Source: an uncultured Eubacteriales bacterium (GTDB lineage Bacteria > Bacillota > Clostridia > Peptostreptococcales > Anaerovoracaceae). From it: 56,484 nt of DNA. The stretch lies in the NCBI GenBank assembly GCA_902796965.1, contig CADBRA010000090.1, forward strand, positions 1-56,484. Reading direction: 5' to 3'. The notes beneath the pieces are model-generated. The model ran no database searches and was not told the origin of the DNA. It saw only the letters and a list, made by a program, of their open reading frames with translations. Positions 1 to 9,029 of this stretch are shown piece after piece. Numbering within the stretch: the stretch's first letter is position 1; each line of letters opens with the position of its first letter. A program made the translations under genes and the position numbers.

Positions 1-50
1 CCGCGCAGGAAGTTCCTTTTCCAATTGAGACTGTGACCGGCGCGGACTGA
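1..50 (+). CDS. 3' end of an unidentified upstream gene (partial)
   Basis: The first 50 bases are open in the frame that ends with TGA at 48-50 and would encode a 15-residue tail, AQEVPFPIETVTGAD. The tail is too short to identify a family. It is called only because the frame is open to the window edge and the stop lies 43 bases before the next start, a normal operon-like spacing. It could equally be non-coding. Confidence 0.3.
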   Translation, partial: AQEVPFPIETVTGAD

Positions 51-93
51 GATTACAAACTTTTGAACTTACTTATTGAAAAGAAGAACTGAA

Positions 94-1059
94 ATGAAAA
101 TCGGAAAGCTTGACAACGATACACTTGAAAGACTTGTTTTAAACAAAATCAAATACAAGAGAGATGAGGTTAAGGTGAGCCCGGCTGTGGGAGAGGACTG
201 CGCGGTCATAGATTTCGGGGAATATAACTGCATCATGTCGACAGACCCTATAACGGCAGCTGTAAACGACATCGGACGTCTGGCGATAAATATATCGTGC
301 AACGACATCGCGTCAAATGGATGCCAGCCGCTTGGAATCATGCTGACCGTCATGCTGCCGCCGGAGATAACAGAACAAGAGATGGAGCGCATCATGAAGG
401 ATGCATCTGATGAGGCAGCGAACCGCGGAGTCCAGATCATAGGCGGTCACACAGAGGTCACACCAGTAGTAAAAGCACCGGTGATTTCAGCGACGGCCGT
501 CGGACGTCAGCTCGTCTCGGAGGGCGTTTACAGAACTGCCAAACCGGGAGACTGGATTGTAATGACAAAGGCCGTCGGTCTTGAGGGGAGCGGGATCATC
601 GCGTCTGACAGAGCTGATGAATGCAGGAAGTTCCTGAGCGAAGAAGAGATCGCCGAAGCGCAGTCATACCTCGAAGAGACAAGTGTTGTGCGCGAAGGCG
701 TCATTGCCGGTGGAGCCGGCGCAGGTCCGATGCATGACGTGACTGAGGGCGGAATTGCAGGAGCTCTGTGGGAGATTATGCGCAAAGGGGACGTCGGTGC
801 AGATGTCGACTTCGAAAAAGTACCTGTAAGAAACGTCACGGCGAAGATATGTGATCATTATGGTTTGGATCCGTACAGGCTGATATCGAGCGGATGCATG
901 CTCATAATCGCGAGACCGGGCATAATGGACGGTCTTGAAAAGGCATTTTCAGAAGGCGGCATAGATTATACGGTTATAGGGCGTATAGTTGAAAAGGATA
1001 AGGGCGTTCACATAGATCCGCCTGGCAGTGACGAACTTATGAAAGCTCTTTATGAGTAA
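94..1059 (+). CDS. AIR synthase-related / HypE-like protein
   Basis: This 321-residue protein has the two-domain AIR synthase architecture (PurM, ThiL, SelD and HypE superfamily). The N-terminal half carries the acidic metal/ATP motif VGEDCAVIDF near residue 36, followed by STDPI and the helix ending NDIASNGCQPLG. The C-terminal half has the glycine-rich MHDVTEGGIAGALWEI segment typical of the HypE side of the family. Family members bind ATP and activate carbonyl or carboxyl groups, but the substrate of this Clostridial branch is not settled, so I assign no reaction. The ATG at 94 is preferred over a TTG at 76: AGAAG lies about eight bases upstream of the ATG and nothing resembling a binding site precedes the TTG. 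The SRP RNA promoter follows downstream. Confidence 0.8.
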   Translation: MKIGKLDNDTLERLVLNKIKYKRDEVKVSPAVGEDCAVIDFGEYNCIMSTDPITAAVNDIGRLAINISCNDIASNGCQPLGIMLTVMLPPEITEQEMERIMKDASDEAANRGVQIIGGHTEVTPVVKAPVISATAVGRQLVSEGVYRTAKPGDWIVMTKAVGLEGSGIIASDRADECRKFLSEEEIAEAQSYLEETSVVREGVIAGGAGAGPMHDVTEGGIAGALWEIMRKGDVGADVDFEKVPVRNVTAKICDHYGLDPYRLISSGCMLIIARPGIMDGLEKAFSEGGIDYTVIGRIVEKDKGVHIDPPGSDELMKALYE

Positions 1060-1115
1060 AATTGCGCGGCAGAGGAATCAGCACGCGGTAAGTACTCCGC
1101 GTGTGCAAAAATGAG

Positions 1116-1144
1116 TTGACGCGGAGATATGCATTTTATATAAT
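1116..1144 (+). promoter_or_regulatory. Promoter of the SRP RNA gene
   Basis: TTGACG at 1116-1121 and a perfect TATAAT at 1139-1144 are separated by 17 bases, a textbook sigma-A promoter. It would start transcription around 1151, just before the outer stem of the SRP RNA. Confidence 0.85.
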
Positions 1145-1151
1145 ATGCTTT

Positions 1152-1312
1152 GCAGTTGTCCTTTGATGGCTTTATCGGTCTGGCGTCGGGTCCTGCGCAA
1201 TAAGAGCCTGCGAACCTCGTCAGGTCCGGAAGGAAGCAGCGATAAGCAGTGTCTCTTATGTGCCGCAGATCAGTCTGATGCCTTTCCGGTAGAGCCTTTA
1301 AAGGACAATTTT
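1152..1312 (+). ncRNA. ffs: Signal recognition particle RNA (4.5S-like)
   Basis: The invariant SRP domain IV signature is present: CAGGTCCGGAAGGAAGCAGC, spanning about 1221-1240, with the GGAA-type tetraloop and the asymmetric loop that bind Ffh. Flanking arms fold into a long rod: AATAAGAG near 1199 pairs with CTCTTAT near 1253, GGCTTTATCGG near 1168 pairs with CCGGTAGAGCC near 1287, and GTCCTTT (1158-1164) closes with AAAGGAC (1300-1306). A T-run at 1309-1316 ends it. The rod of about 150 nt is longer than the E. coli 4.5S RNA (114 nt) and much shorter than the B. subtilis scRNA (about 270 nt), and I see no Alu domain. Location upstream of dnaX matches the B. subtilis order. Exact ends are estimated. 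Confidence 0.93.
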
Positions 1313-1375
1313 TTATTACGTCCGGTTTAAGCCGGAACTGATCCGCACAATGCGAGTGGAGGCGCAGCGTTAGTC

Positions 1376-3238
1376 ATGCATCAAGCTTTATACAGAGAAT
1401 TCAGACCGACCTCGTTCGATGAGCTGATAGGCCAGGAGCACATAGTCAGAATACTAAAAAGCCAGATAGCATCGGGCAATACGAGCCACGCCTATATTTT
1501 CAGCGGTACGCGGGGCACGGGAAAGACGACAACGGCCAGGATACTGGCAAAGGCGCTAAACTGCACCGGCGAGGGAGAGAAACCGTGCGGTGTTTGCAGC
1601 ATCTGCCGTGCCATCGCAGACGGATCGTTCATAGATGTAATCGAAATAGATGCCGCTTCGAACAACGGTGTCGACAATATAAGGGATCTGACCGACAGCG
1701 TTATGTACGCGCCTACGGTCGGAAGATACAAAGTATATATCATCGACGAGGTGCACATGCTGTCGGCGGGAGCGTTCAACGCTCTGCTCAAAACGCTCGA
1801 AGAACCGCCGGAATATGTCGTGTTCATTTTAGCGACGACAGAGCCGCAGAAGGTGCCGGCTACGATACTTTCGCGGTGCATGAGACTGGACTTCAGGAGG
1901 GTGTCGGAGAAAGCTCTTGTCGAGAATATGAAGCGTATATGCAGCGCAAAGGGCATAGAAGCAGAGGACGCAGCGCTCGCGCTCATAGCTGTGAACGCCG
2001 ACGGCTCCGTGAGAGACAGCCTTAGCATACTTGAGCAGTGCATAGTCCCCGGGGAGAAACTGAGGCGTGATGATGCGGCGGCGGTGCTCGGAACGGCCGG
2101 TGAGGAATCTCTGCTTCAGCTCACAGATCTAGTGATAAACGGTGATACATCGGGTGCTCTTCTGCTGCTGAATGATATAATCAACGCTGGAGCAGATGTC
2201 AGAGCATTCATGAAAGAATGGCTTGAGCATTTCAGAAACCTGCTTCTCGCGCGCTATGTCGACAGGCCCGGCGACATGCTGAATATGTCTGATGAAAATG
2301 CGGCGCGCCTGATAGATCAGGCCGGCCGCATCACTCAGGGCTTTCTCGACAGAGCCGTAAATGAGCTTACAGGTACAATTTCACAGACGAAGTGGTCACC
2401 GCGGCCGAGAGTCATGCTGGAGATGAGCATAGTGAAACTCTGCCAGCCGAATGAACCGGAGGCGCTGCGCTGCGCAGGCACTGCAGACACAAGTGATGGA
2501 GGGCCATATATGCGGTCTCGCGGTCATATGCACAGGACTGGAGCTCAGGGAGGTGCAGCAGCGGCGCCTGAAAGCCGGAGGACAGTCCAGCAGCATGTGC
2601 CTGATCGTGACGTCAGCAGCCGGTATGATGGCGTTAAAAGCGGTAAGCTGAACAAGCGTACATCCGACATCGGCACGATGGCAGAGATGCCATATGATAA
2701 GGGACTTCAGGATGCATCATATGACGACATTCCTCCGTGGGAGGAGCTGAATCTGCAATATAACGATACACAGCCGGCAGAAGTTCCTGATCAGACGCGA
2801 ACCAGTAATGAAGATCATGAATGTCTTCAGAGCGAGGCGCCGTCTCATGAGGACAGCGGTGAAAGCTTACATGGTCAATTGTCGTTAGACGATAAACACT
2901 CATCTGCAGAGGACCGCTCTGACGGGATATTCTGTGAGCAGGACTGGAGCCGCGCCGTCGAAGACGCAGCCGGCAGGCATGGCATGTACAGCAGGTTGAT
3001 AAACGGGACATTTTTCGAAGGAGCAGCTGACGGCATGATCAGCATAAGTTCGGATAATCCGAATACAGAAAGAGCGCTGCTGTCGGCGCGGCCTGAGCTT
3101 GAACGCATAATAGAACAGCAGACTGGCAGACGGTTTTCGATAAATATTGTAAAAAAAAACAGCCGTGACACCGGAGCCGCGGATTCCGAGAGAAGAGCGC
3201 TTGAGGAATTCTTCGGACACGATGTGACTTTCAGATAA
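1376..3238 (+). CDS. dnaX: DNA polymerase III subunit gamma/tau
   Basis: This is the clamp-loader ATPase that loads the beta sliding clamp and tethers polymerase III (620 aa). The AAA+ core shows the Walker A motif GTRGTGKT at residues 44-51, the zinc-binding cysteines C63, C71, C74 and C77, Walker B DEVH from residue 124, and the SRC arginine-finger motif near residue 166. Residues about 370-520 form a poorly conserved hydrophilic linker rich in D, E, S and H, followed by a tau-like C-terminal domain. The ATG follows GGAGG with a long spacing of about 13 bases. A run of nine adenines at 3151-3159 lies near the end, described under findings. The gene heads the conserved dnaX-ybaB-recR cluster. 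Confidence 0.97.
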   Translation: MHQALYREFRPTSFDELIGQEHIVRILKSQIASGNTSHAYIFSGTRGTGKTTTARILAKALNCTGEGEKPCGVCSICRAIADGSFIDVIEIDAASNNGVDNIRDLTDSVMYAPTVGRYKVYIIDEVHMLSAGAFNALLKTLEEPPEYVVFILATTEPQKVPATILSRCMRLDFRRVSEKALVENMKRICSAKGIEAEDAALALIAVNADGSVRDSLSILEQCIVPGEKLRRDDAAAVLGTAGEESLLQLTDLVINGDTSGALLLLNDIINAGADVRAFMKEWLEHFRNLLLARYVDRPGDMLNMSDENAARLIDQAGRITQGFLDRAVNELTGTISQTKWSPRPRVMLEMSIVKLCQPNEPEALRCAGTADTSDGGPYMRSRGHMHRTGAQGGAAAAPESRRTVQQHVPDRDVSSRYDGVKSGKLNKRTSDIGTMAEMPYDKGLQDASYDDIPPWEELNLQYNDTQPAEVPDQTRTSNEDHECLQSEAPSHEDSGESLHGQLSLDDKHSSAEDRSDGIFCEQDWSRAVEDAAGRHGMYSRLINGTFFEGAADGMISISSDNPNTERALLSARPELERIIEQQTGRRFSINIVKKNSRDTGAADSERRALEEFFGHDVTFR

Positions 3239-3288
3239 TGATTTAAACAACATCAGTTTATTTAATTGAATGAAACAAGGAGAACATA

Positions 3289-3639
3289 ATGGGCAAAGGA
3301 ATGAAAGCAGGCAAGCGTCCTCGTCAGAGACAGGGAAACATGCAGGCGCAGCTGCAGCAGATGCAGGCAATGCAGGCGATGATGGAAAAGACTCAGGAAG
3401 AGATCGAGCAGAAAGAGTTCGAGGTATCTTCGGGCGGCGGTGCCGTAACAGTGAAGATGAACGGAAAGAGAGAACTGCTTGATGTCAGTCTCCAGCCTGA
3501 GGCAGTAGATCCTGACGATGTGGAGATGCTCGAGGACCTCATCATGACTGCTGTAAATGAAGCAATCAGACAGGTTGCCGAATACAGCGAAACAGAAATG
3601 TCAAAGGTTACGGGCGGTATTAATATTCCCGGCCTTTAA
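3289..3639 (+). CDS. ybaB: YbaB/EbfC family nucleoid-associated protein
   Basis: This 116-residue protein has the family layout. A basic Gln/Met-rich N-terminus leads into a helix (residues about 16-40, ending MMEKTQEEIEQKEFEV), then the core SSGGGAVTVKMNGKRELLDV and a C-terminal helix containing DDVEMLEDLIMTAVNEA. Homologues form homodimers shaped like tweezers and bind DNA without strict sequence specificity. Placement between dnaX and recR is the nearly universal context of the family. AAGGAG stands seven bases before the ATG. It is presumably co-transcribed with dnaX, from which it is separated by 50 bases with no terminator. Confidence 0.93.
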   Translation: MGKGMKAGKRPRQRQGNMQAQLQQMQAMQAMMEKTQEEIEQKEFEVSSGGGAVTVKMNGKRELLDVSLQPEAVDPDDVEMLEDLIMTAVNEAIRQVAEYSETEMSKVTGGINIPGL

Positions 3640-3651
3640 CGGGAGCGTGCT

Positions 3652-4254
3652 ATGAGCTACAGATTTCCGGGTCCATTTGAGAACCTGGTAAAACAGCTTT
3701 CAGGACTGCCGGGTATAGGAGGAAAGACGGCTCAGCGTCTTGCCTTCTATATACTCTCGATGCCTGATGACAAAGCGTCGCAGCTCGCAGGAGCCATAAC
3801 GGACGCAAAGTCTAAGATGAAATATTGTTCTGTGTGCGGAAATCTGACTGAGAGCGATCCGTGCAGCATATGTTCAGATGAATCGAGAGACAGGACGACA
3901 ATATGCGTCGTCGAACAGGCCAGAGATGTCGCCGCGCTTGAGCGGACGAGAGAGTACAATGGTCTTTATCACGTCCTGCACGGTGCGATCTCTCCGATGG
4001 ACGGGATCGGGCCCGACGACATCAACCTGAAGCAGCTGATCATAAGGCTTCAGAACAGCGATGTCAAAGAGGTCATACTGGCGACAAATCCGACGATAGA
4101 GGGCGAGGCCACTGCAATGTATGCAGCCAGACTCATAAAGCCGTCTGGAATAAGGGTGACGAGGATCGCTCACGGCATCCCTGTGGGCGGAGATCTCGAA
4201 TATACTGATGAAGTGACGCTTTCAAAAGCTATGGACGGAAGGCGCGATCTCTGA
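3652..4254 (+). CDS. recR: Recombination mediator RecR
   Basis: RecR acts with RecO/RecF to load RecA on single-stranded gaps. At 200 residues it has the standard length. Visible parts are the N-terminal helix-hairpin-helix ([18 protein letters not shown]), the zinc finger with C59, C62, C71 and C74, and the Toprim domain starting [14 protein letters not shown] with the later EGEATAMY acidic stretch. The C-terminal Walker-like segment [16 protein letters not shown] is also typical. The start lies 12 bases after the ybaB stop, with GGGAG upstream, so the three genes form an operon. Confidence 0.97.
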   Translation: MSYRFPGPFENLVKQLSGLPGIGGKTAQRLAFYILSMPDDKASQLAGAITDAKSKMKYCSVCGNLTESDPCSICSDESRDRTTICVVEQARDVAALERTREYNGLYHVLHGAISPMDGIGPDDINLKQLIIRLQNSDVKEVILATNPTIEGEATAMYAARLIKPSGIRVTRIAHGIPVGGDLEYTDEVTLSKAMDGRRDL

Positions 4255-4338
4255 CGCTTTTATGCGCTTCTGCCGTCTTTTCGGGCGATATGGTAAAGAT
4301 AACAAAAAATGGCATAGATCTGGGGGAGGCTGATTTTC

Positions 4339-4587
4339 ATGCACAGAGTTTTTAATACAAGTGGTACGTGTTCTGTACAAATAGAATTTGATATTGACGA
4401 CGAAGGATGTCTCCACAACATCAGATATCTCGGAGGATGTGACGGCAATCTCAAAGCAATCGGACTGCTCGCAGAGGGGAAGAATGCATCGGAAGTAGCC
4501 GATCTGCTCGGAGGCCTCAGATGCGGATTCAAGCAGACATCCTGCGGAGACCAGCTTTCAAAGGCTATCCGCGAAGCAGGGTATTAA
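4339..4587 (+). CDS. TSCPD domain-containing protein (TIGR03905-type)
   Basis: This 82-residue protein consists almost entirely of a TSCPD domain, the cysteine-rich module also found at the C-terminus of B12-dependent ribonucleotide reductases. The signature TSCGDQLSKAI is at the C-terminus, with further cysteines in GTCSVQI, EGCLH, GGCDGN and LRCGF. Free-standing copies are common in Clostridia but have no established function; metal binding or a thiol role is inference. GGGGGAGG ends about 10 bases before the ATG. The stop is three bases before the start of addB, so the two are probably translated from one message. Confidence 0.85.
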   Translation: MHRVFNTSGTCSVQIEFDIDDEGCLHNIRYLGGCDGNLKAIGLLAEGKNASEVADLLGGLRCGFKQTSCGDQLSKAIREAGY

Positions 4588-4590
4588 CTG

Positions 4591-7500
4591 ATGCTTAATG
4601 TTTATTTCGGCTCTGCTGACTACGACCTCGAAAGATTCATGTTTGAGCGTGCGGCGGAACGAATGCCGGAGCCTGTCATAGTCATGGTTCCGGACCAGTT
4701 TACGCTTCAGGCTGAACGCGATGCGCTCGACATAATGAGAGCAGATACACTGCTCAATCTCGAGGTAATGAGCAGATCCGGCTTTACGCGGAAAATACTG
4801 GACAGCACAGAACGTCCCGCCGGAATCCCCGTTACAAAATACGGACGATATATGCTTCTCGCCGGCATAATCAGGAAATCATCGAACGACGGCATATTTT
4901 CCGAATACATGAGAGGAAGCCGTGCGATGAGGACGTCTTTCTCCGAGATGCTTAACGACGAGATTGCAGAGCTCAAGCAGTTCGGCATAACACCGGATGA
5001 ACTTAAACTCATGGCCGTCGGCTTCGAAGACAGCGTGCTGGGCATGAAACTGAGCCAGACGGCCGATATATATGATGAATATCAGAAAAAGACGGCGGGG
5101 AGCTTTAATGACAGCGACGATCTCCAGCGGGCGGCTGCAGAGCAGATGCCGCATTTCGCGCGCATCAGAAATACAGTGCTCTGGGTATACGGATTCGAGT
5201 ACATGGCGCCCGCGCTCATGGAACTCATAGTTTCAGCTGCCGAAAGTGCTCCTGAAGTGAATATCGTGTTCACGGGCGAATTCGAAGAAAAGAGCGAATA
5301 TGACATGTTCGCCCGCATGACGTCCGCTCTGCGGACAATGTGCGCAAGGCACAGAACGGATTACAGCGAACAGCATGTGCCTGACGAGTTCATGGATGTC
5401 AGAAAACCGCGTGTAAGCGTCGTAGCGGCGAGCGATTTCTATTCTGAGGCAGAGACTGTTGCGGCCTGCATAGCCGAGCTCGTGCGTGACAGAGGTCTGA
5501 GATACAGAGATATAGCGGTCATCTGCAACGACCTGGATGTGAGAGGAACGATCGCAGCGAGGATTTTCGGACAGTACAACATACCGCTCTTTTTCGACAG
5601 CAAGAGATCTGTAATGCAGGAGCCTGCAGCAGAGTTCATATGTGCGCTCATAGACTGCGCAGCGGATGGCAGACAGTTCGACGATGTGTTCAGAATGCTC
5701 AGGACGGGATTCGGGCCTATTGGTGACAGGGAGTGTGACAGGCTCGAGATGTACTGCCGCAGATACCACATAAAAAGTGGCAGATGGAATGTGCCGTTCA
5801 AATATGGCATCAAAGAGGAGGGTGAAGACGGGTTAGCTGAAATTAACCAAATGCGTGCGGCCGTATCTGATTTTATCTCTGCATTTGAAAACCTGTTCAC
5901 AGACAGAAAGACGGTAAGAGAAAAGACTGAAGCGCTGTACGTTTTCCTTAGAGATACAGCCGGCATGTACGCAAAGATACAGGATGCTTCAGATGATCTC
6001 GAGAAGAGAGGACTTCACGAGAGTTCCGAGGCAGCGTCGCAGATGTGGAAGATCATAATAGGCATCATGGATCAGATGGTGGAGATTGCAGGCGATGAAG
6101 AGACAGATTCGGGTGAATACAGTGAGATGTTCCGCGAGGGATTGAGTCAGGTAGAGATAGGGCTCATACCTGCGACAGGTGACAATGTGCTTTTCGGAAA
6201 TATGCAGAGAACGAGGACAGGCGATGTCAGAGCCCTGTTTGTTATGGGGGCGAACGACGGTATTCTGCCGGATGAAGGCGGCGGAGACGGCATATTCTCC
6301 AATCTGGAAAAACGCGCAATCGAAGAGAAATTCATGCCTGTAGGACGCACAGATGCTGTACGCAGCATGGAAGAGGATCTCGATATATACAAAAATACAT
6401 CGAGGGCGGGCGGATGGCTCGTGATCTCGTATGCGTCACAGGATCTTAATGGCAGTGAACTGAGGCCGTCATCTTTCGTTACAGATAAAATAGAAGAATA
6501 CGGCAGCAGTATTGTGCATACAGACTACTGCACAGGGGCCGCCAGATATCCGCTCAGGCTCATTCAGACGGCCGGAGGGACCGCTTCGCACCTGTCCGCG
6601 GCATTAAGGAAGGCCGCAGACGATGGAACAGAACCTGATGATGTCTGGAAGGCCGCAGCGCTCGTGCTCACTGGCACGCAGACATATCAGGCTGTCAAAG
6701 ACGGCATATTCTACAGCAGAAGGTCGGAACGGCTGACGCGCAGGACTGTGGAGCGGCTGTACGGTAAAGGTCCTGACAACGCTGTTACTCTTTCGGCTTC
6801 GAGGATAGAGAGCTTCGCGAGATGTCCGTTTTCGTTCTTCGTGAAGTATGGTCTGAAGCCTGCTGAAAACAGAGATTTCGATGTGGACAGCAGGTCTATA
6901 GGAGACATATTCCACTATTGTTTCATGCGAACAGTAAAGGAATTGTCCGCCAACGGCATGCCAGGGGAAGCTCCCGATGACTCGCTGTGGCTTAAAGTCA
7001 GTGAAGAGGATGTCCGCGGAGCGGTCGGAATGTATATCGACGAATATGCTGAGACGTACAGAGAGGGCGTTTTCGGGTATTCCGGCTACGGTCTTTACAT
7101 GAAGGAACGTCTTAAGGAAGTCATTTTCACTAATGTCTGGATCATGGTGATGCAGGTCAGGCGCGGCGCGGTCAGAGGTATTTATTTCGAAAAAGAGTTC
7201 AGGCGCGGCATGAGGCATGCTTTTCCTCCTGTAGTTCTGACACTCGAAAATGGCAGGTCTGTTTGCCTCGAGGGTAAGATAGACAGGATAGACATAATCG
7301 ATGCCGAGGATGATGCTGCTCATAATTATGTCCGCATCGTCGACTACAAGACGGGCGGAGACAAATTCAGCCTCAGTCAGGTCGAGGACGGAGTCATGCT
7401 GCAGCTGATGATCTACCTTAAAGGCGCGATGGGCGGAATTAAAAATGCAAGACCAGCCGGTGTGTTCTATTTTCCGGCGCACGAGCATATGGTAGACATT

Positions 7501-7893
7501 ACGGACAAGCCGGATATAACTGCAGATGAGCTTGACAGCGCTTTTATGAAGGAGTCAGGACTCGACGGAATCATAAATGGCAGTCACGGCGTAATAAAGG
7601 GTATGGACAGCAGTCTCGATGTTGGTGAGGATTCACTGGTAGTCCCGGTGAAGCGGGGCAGAGACAAGGACGGGCGTGAAACATACGGCGCGTCGCGCAG
7701 CGGCAGAGGACGAGTTATTACATCCGAGGATTTCGACAGGCTTATCGATGAAATCGATGGAATTCTGAACCATGCTGCTTCCGAGATCACCGACGGCTCC
7801 GTCGACGCGGACCCGAAGGTCTCAGGAAACTTTGACGCCTGCCGATTCTGTGGATACAAGAGCATCTGCGGTATCGGAATCACGGGACGGTAA
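4591..7893 (+). CDS. addB: AddB/RexB-type subunit of the AddAB helicase-exonuclease
   Basis: At 1100 residues this matches AddB, the partner of AddA in the double-strand-break resection enzyme of Firmicutes. The C-terminal RecB-like nuclease shows GKIDRIDII and VDYKTGG (D918, K920). The iron-sulfur-cluster cysteines are C745 (in FARCPFSFF) and C1084, C1087 and C1093 (in CRFCGYKSIC). The N-terminus opens MLNVYFGSADYDLERFMFE, where B. subtilis AddB has a GRSGSGKT Walker A motif; here that motif is absent, as in RexB proteins. The middle carries the inactive helicase-like fold with the conserved VPDQFTLQAE. No addA partner follows, which is unusual because the two genes are normally adjacent. 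The start is three bases after the TSCPD stop. Confidence 0.9.
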   Translation: MLNVYFGSADYDLERFMFERAAERMPEPVIVMVPDQFTLQAERDALDIMRADTLLNLEVMSRSGFTRKILDSTERPAGIPVTKYGRYMLLAGIIRKSSNDGIFSEYMRGSRAMRTSFSEMLNDEIAELKQFGITPDELKLMAVGFEDSVLGMKLSQTADIYDEYQKKTAGSFNDSDDLQRAAAEQMPHFARIRNTVLWVYGFEYMAPALMELIVSAAESAPEVNIVFTGEFEEKSEYDMFARMTSALRTMCARHRTDYSEQHVPDEFMDVRKPRVSVVAASDFYSEAETVAACIAELVRDRGLRYRDIAVICNDLDVRGTIAARIFGQYNIPLFFDSKRSVMQEPAAEFICALIDCAADGRQFDDVFRMLRTGFGPIGDRECDRLEMYCRRYHIKSGRWNVPFKYGIKEEGEDGLAEINQMRAAVSDFISAFENLFTDRKTVREKTEALYVFLRDTAGMYAKIQDASDDLEKRGLHESSEAASQMWKIIIGIMDQMVEIAGDEETDSGEYSEMFREGLSQVEIGLIPATGDNVLFGNMQRTRTGDVRALFVMGANDGILPDEGGGDGIFSNLEKRAIEEKFMPVGRTDAVRSMEEDLDIYKNTSRAGGWLVISYASQDLNGSELRPSSFVTDKIEEYGSSIVHTDYCTGAARYPLRLIQTAGGTASHLSAALRKAADDGTEPDDVWKAAALVLTGTQTYQAVKDGIFYSRRSERLTRRTVERLYGKGPDNAVTLSASRIESFARCPFSFFVKYGLKPAENRDFDVDSRSIGDIFHYCFMRTVKELSANGMPGEAPDDSLWLKVSEEDVRGAVGMYIDEYAETYREGVFGYSGYGLYMKERLKEVIFTNVWIMVMQVRRGAVRGIYFEKEFRRGMRHAFPPVVLTLENGRSVCLEGKIDRIDIIDAEDDAAHNYVRIVDYKTGGDKFSLSQVEDGVMLQLMIYLKGAMGGIKNARPAGVFYFPAHEHMVDITDKPDITADELDSAFMKESGLDGIINGSHGVIKGMDSSLDVGEDSLVVPVKRGRDKDGRETYGASRSGRGRVITSEDFDRLIDEIDGILNHAASEITDGSVDADPKVSGNFDACRFCGYKSICGIGITGR

Positions 7894-7908
7894 GGGAGAA
7901 GAGATGAT

Positions 7909-8349
7909 TTGAAGAGGATTCTGAGAAAATCGGACATCATACTGATAGCCGTTCTTGCTTTAATCAGCGCATTTACTGTATGGCTTTCGTGGAATGCCGG
8001 AAGCAGCGGTAAGACTGTCAGGGTACAGGCCGATGGCAGAACATATGGCATATATAGTCTCAGCGAGGATCAGGTTATTGACATAGATACCGATCTCGGC
8101 CACAATCAGCTTACCATCAAGGGCGGGAAAGCTATGATGACGGAGGCGAGCTGCCCTGACGGGTACTGCATGAGACAGCACAAGTCAGAGGGCGGAATAG
8201 ACAGTTCAAATGAGACTATCATATGCCTTCCTAATAAAGTTATCGTATCGGTTGAGGGAGGCGGCACCGACAGCGGCGAAACAGTGCCTGATGCTGTCTC
8301 GGGATCGCCGGCGGCCGGAAATTCTGGAGACAGTTCAGGCGGGTCATAG
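7909..8349 (+). CDS. NusG domain II-containing membrane-anchored protein
   Basis: This 146-residue protein has one N-terminal membrane helix (residues about 9-27) and an exported domain resembling NusG domain II. That domain carries a conserved cysteine pair in [10 protein letters not shown] and the closing strand [14 protein letters not shown]. The tail from about residue 118 is Gly/Ser/Asp-rich and disordered. The start is TTG at 7909, supported by GGGAGAAGAG eight bases upstream; an ATG at 7904 runs directly into a stop. Such proteins are recurrent neighbours of Gx transporters and of redox or flavin-associated genes in Clostridia. Their function is unknown. It sits 15 bases behind addB. 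Confidence 0.82.
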   Translation: MKRILRKSDIILIAVLALISAFTVWLSWNAGSSGKTVRVQADGRTYGIYSLSEDQVIDIDTDLGHNQLTIKGGKAMMTEASCPDGYCMRQHKSEGGIDSSNETIICLPNKVIVSVEGGGTDSGETVPDAVSGSPAAGNSGDSSGGS

Positions 8350-8419
8350 TATGAATAATACGCAGCCGAGTCTGATAAGGCTCTGTCTGGAGCCTGTTAA
8401 GGTGCAGAGGAGAACAAAT

Positions 8420-8959
8420 ATGGTCAGCAGAGGTCCAGTTAAAAATTCTACAGCATACCGTGTAGCCCTGTCTGCTGTGTTCGCTGCGCTCGCGATGATT
8501 TTTTCGTACGTGGAAGCAGTGCTGCCGTTCAATTTTGGGATACCTGGAGTCAAGCTCGGGCTATCGAATCTCGTAGTGCTGACAGCTCTCTACAGCATAG
8601 GCGCCGGATATGCGTTTGCTGTCAATATAACGCGGATAATCCTGTCAGGATTCTTGTTCGGCGGAGTGTCAGCCATGCTTTACAGTCTGGCCGGAGGACT
8701 TCTGAGCTTTGCAGTAATGTATCTTTTGAAAAAGACGGATATTTTCAGTCCGATCGGTGTTAGCACAGCGGGCGGCGTTTCACACAACTTGGGGCAGCTT
8801 ACTGTGGCTGCGCTCGTGACGGAGACTCCGAAAATATATCTATATCTGCCTGTGCTCATGATATCCGGTACAGTTACCGGCGTGCTGCTTGGCACTGCAG
8901 GAGCGCTTATACTAAGGCGTATGGGATTCATATCGGGGTCCGCTTTCACGGATCATTAA
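8420..8959 (+). CDS. Gx transporter family protein (heptaprenyl diphosphate synthase component I-like)
   Basis: The 179-residue integral membrane protein belongs to the family historically labelled heptaprenyl diphosphate synthase component I (Gx transporters, related to ECF-type S components). It has about five hydrophobic segments, with the family-typical stretches PGVKLGLSNLVVLTAL and FGGVSAMLYSLAGG and the segment beginning GVSTAGGVSHNLGQ. The substrate is unknown. I place the start at ATG 8420, seven bases after AGAGGAG; an in-frame ATG at 8351 lacks a binding site and would add 23 non-hydrophobic residues. It follows the NusG-II gene, a common pairing in Clostridia. Confidence 0.85.
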   Translation: MVSRGPVKNSTAYRVALSAVFAALAMIFSYVEAVLPFNFGIPGVKLGLSNLVVLTALYSIGAGYAFAVNITRIILSGFLFGGVSAMLYSLAGGLLSFAVMYLLKKTDIFSPIGVSTAGGVSHNLGQLTVAALVTETPKIYLYLPVLMISGTVTGVLLGTAGALILRRMGFISGSAFTDH

Positions 8960-9029
8960 AGTTAGTGATGCTAAGGGCTGATGTCCGTGATAAACTTAAT
9001 GACAGTTACAGAAAAATACGAGAAAGGAG

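Noticed and set aside
1145..1330. 61-codon open frame over the SRP RNA
   Set aside because: It coincides with a clear SRP RNA having its own promoter and T-run; the frame is incidental.
6604..7488. 294-codon minus-strand open frame inside addB
   Set aside because: It lies opposite the conserved nuclease domain of addB and has no family likeness; it is a shadow frame.
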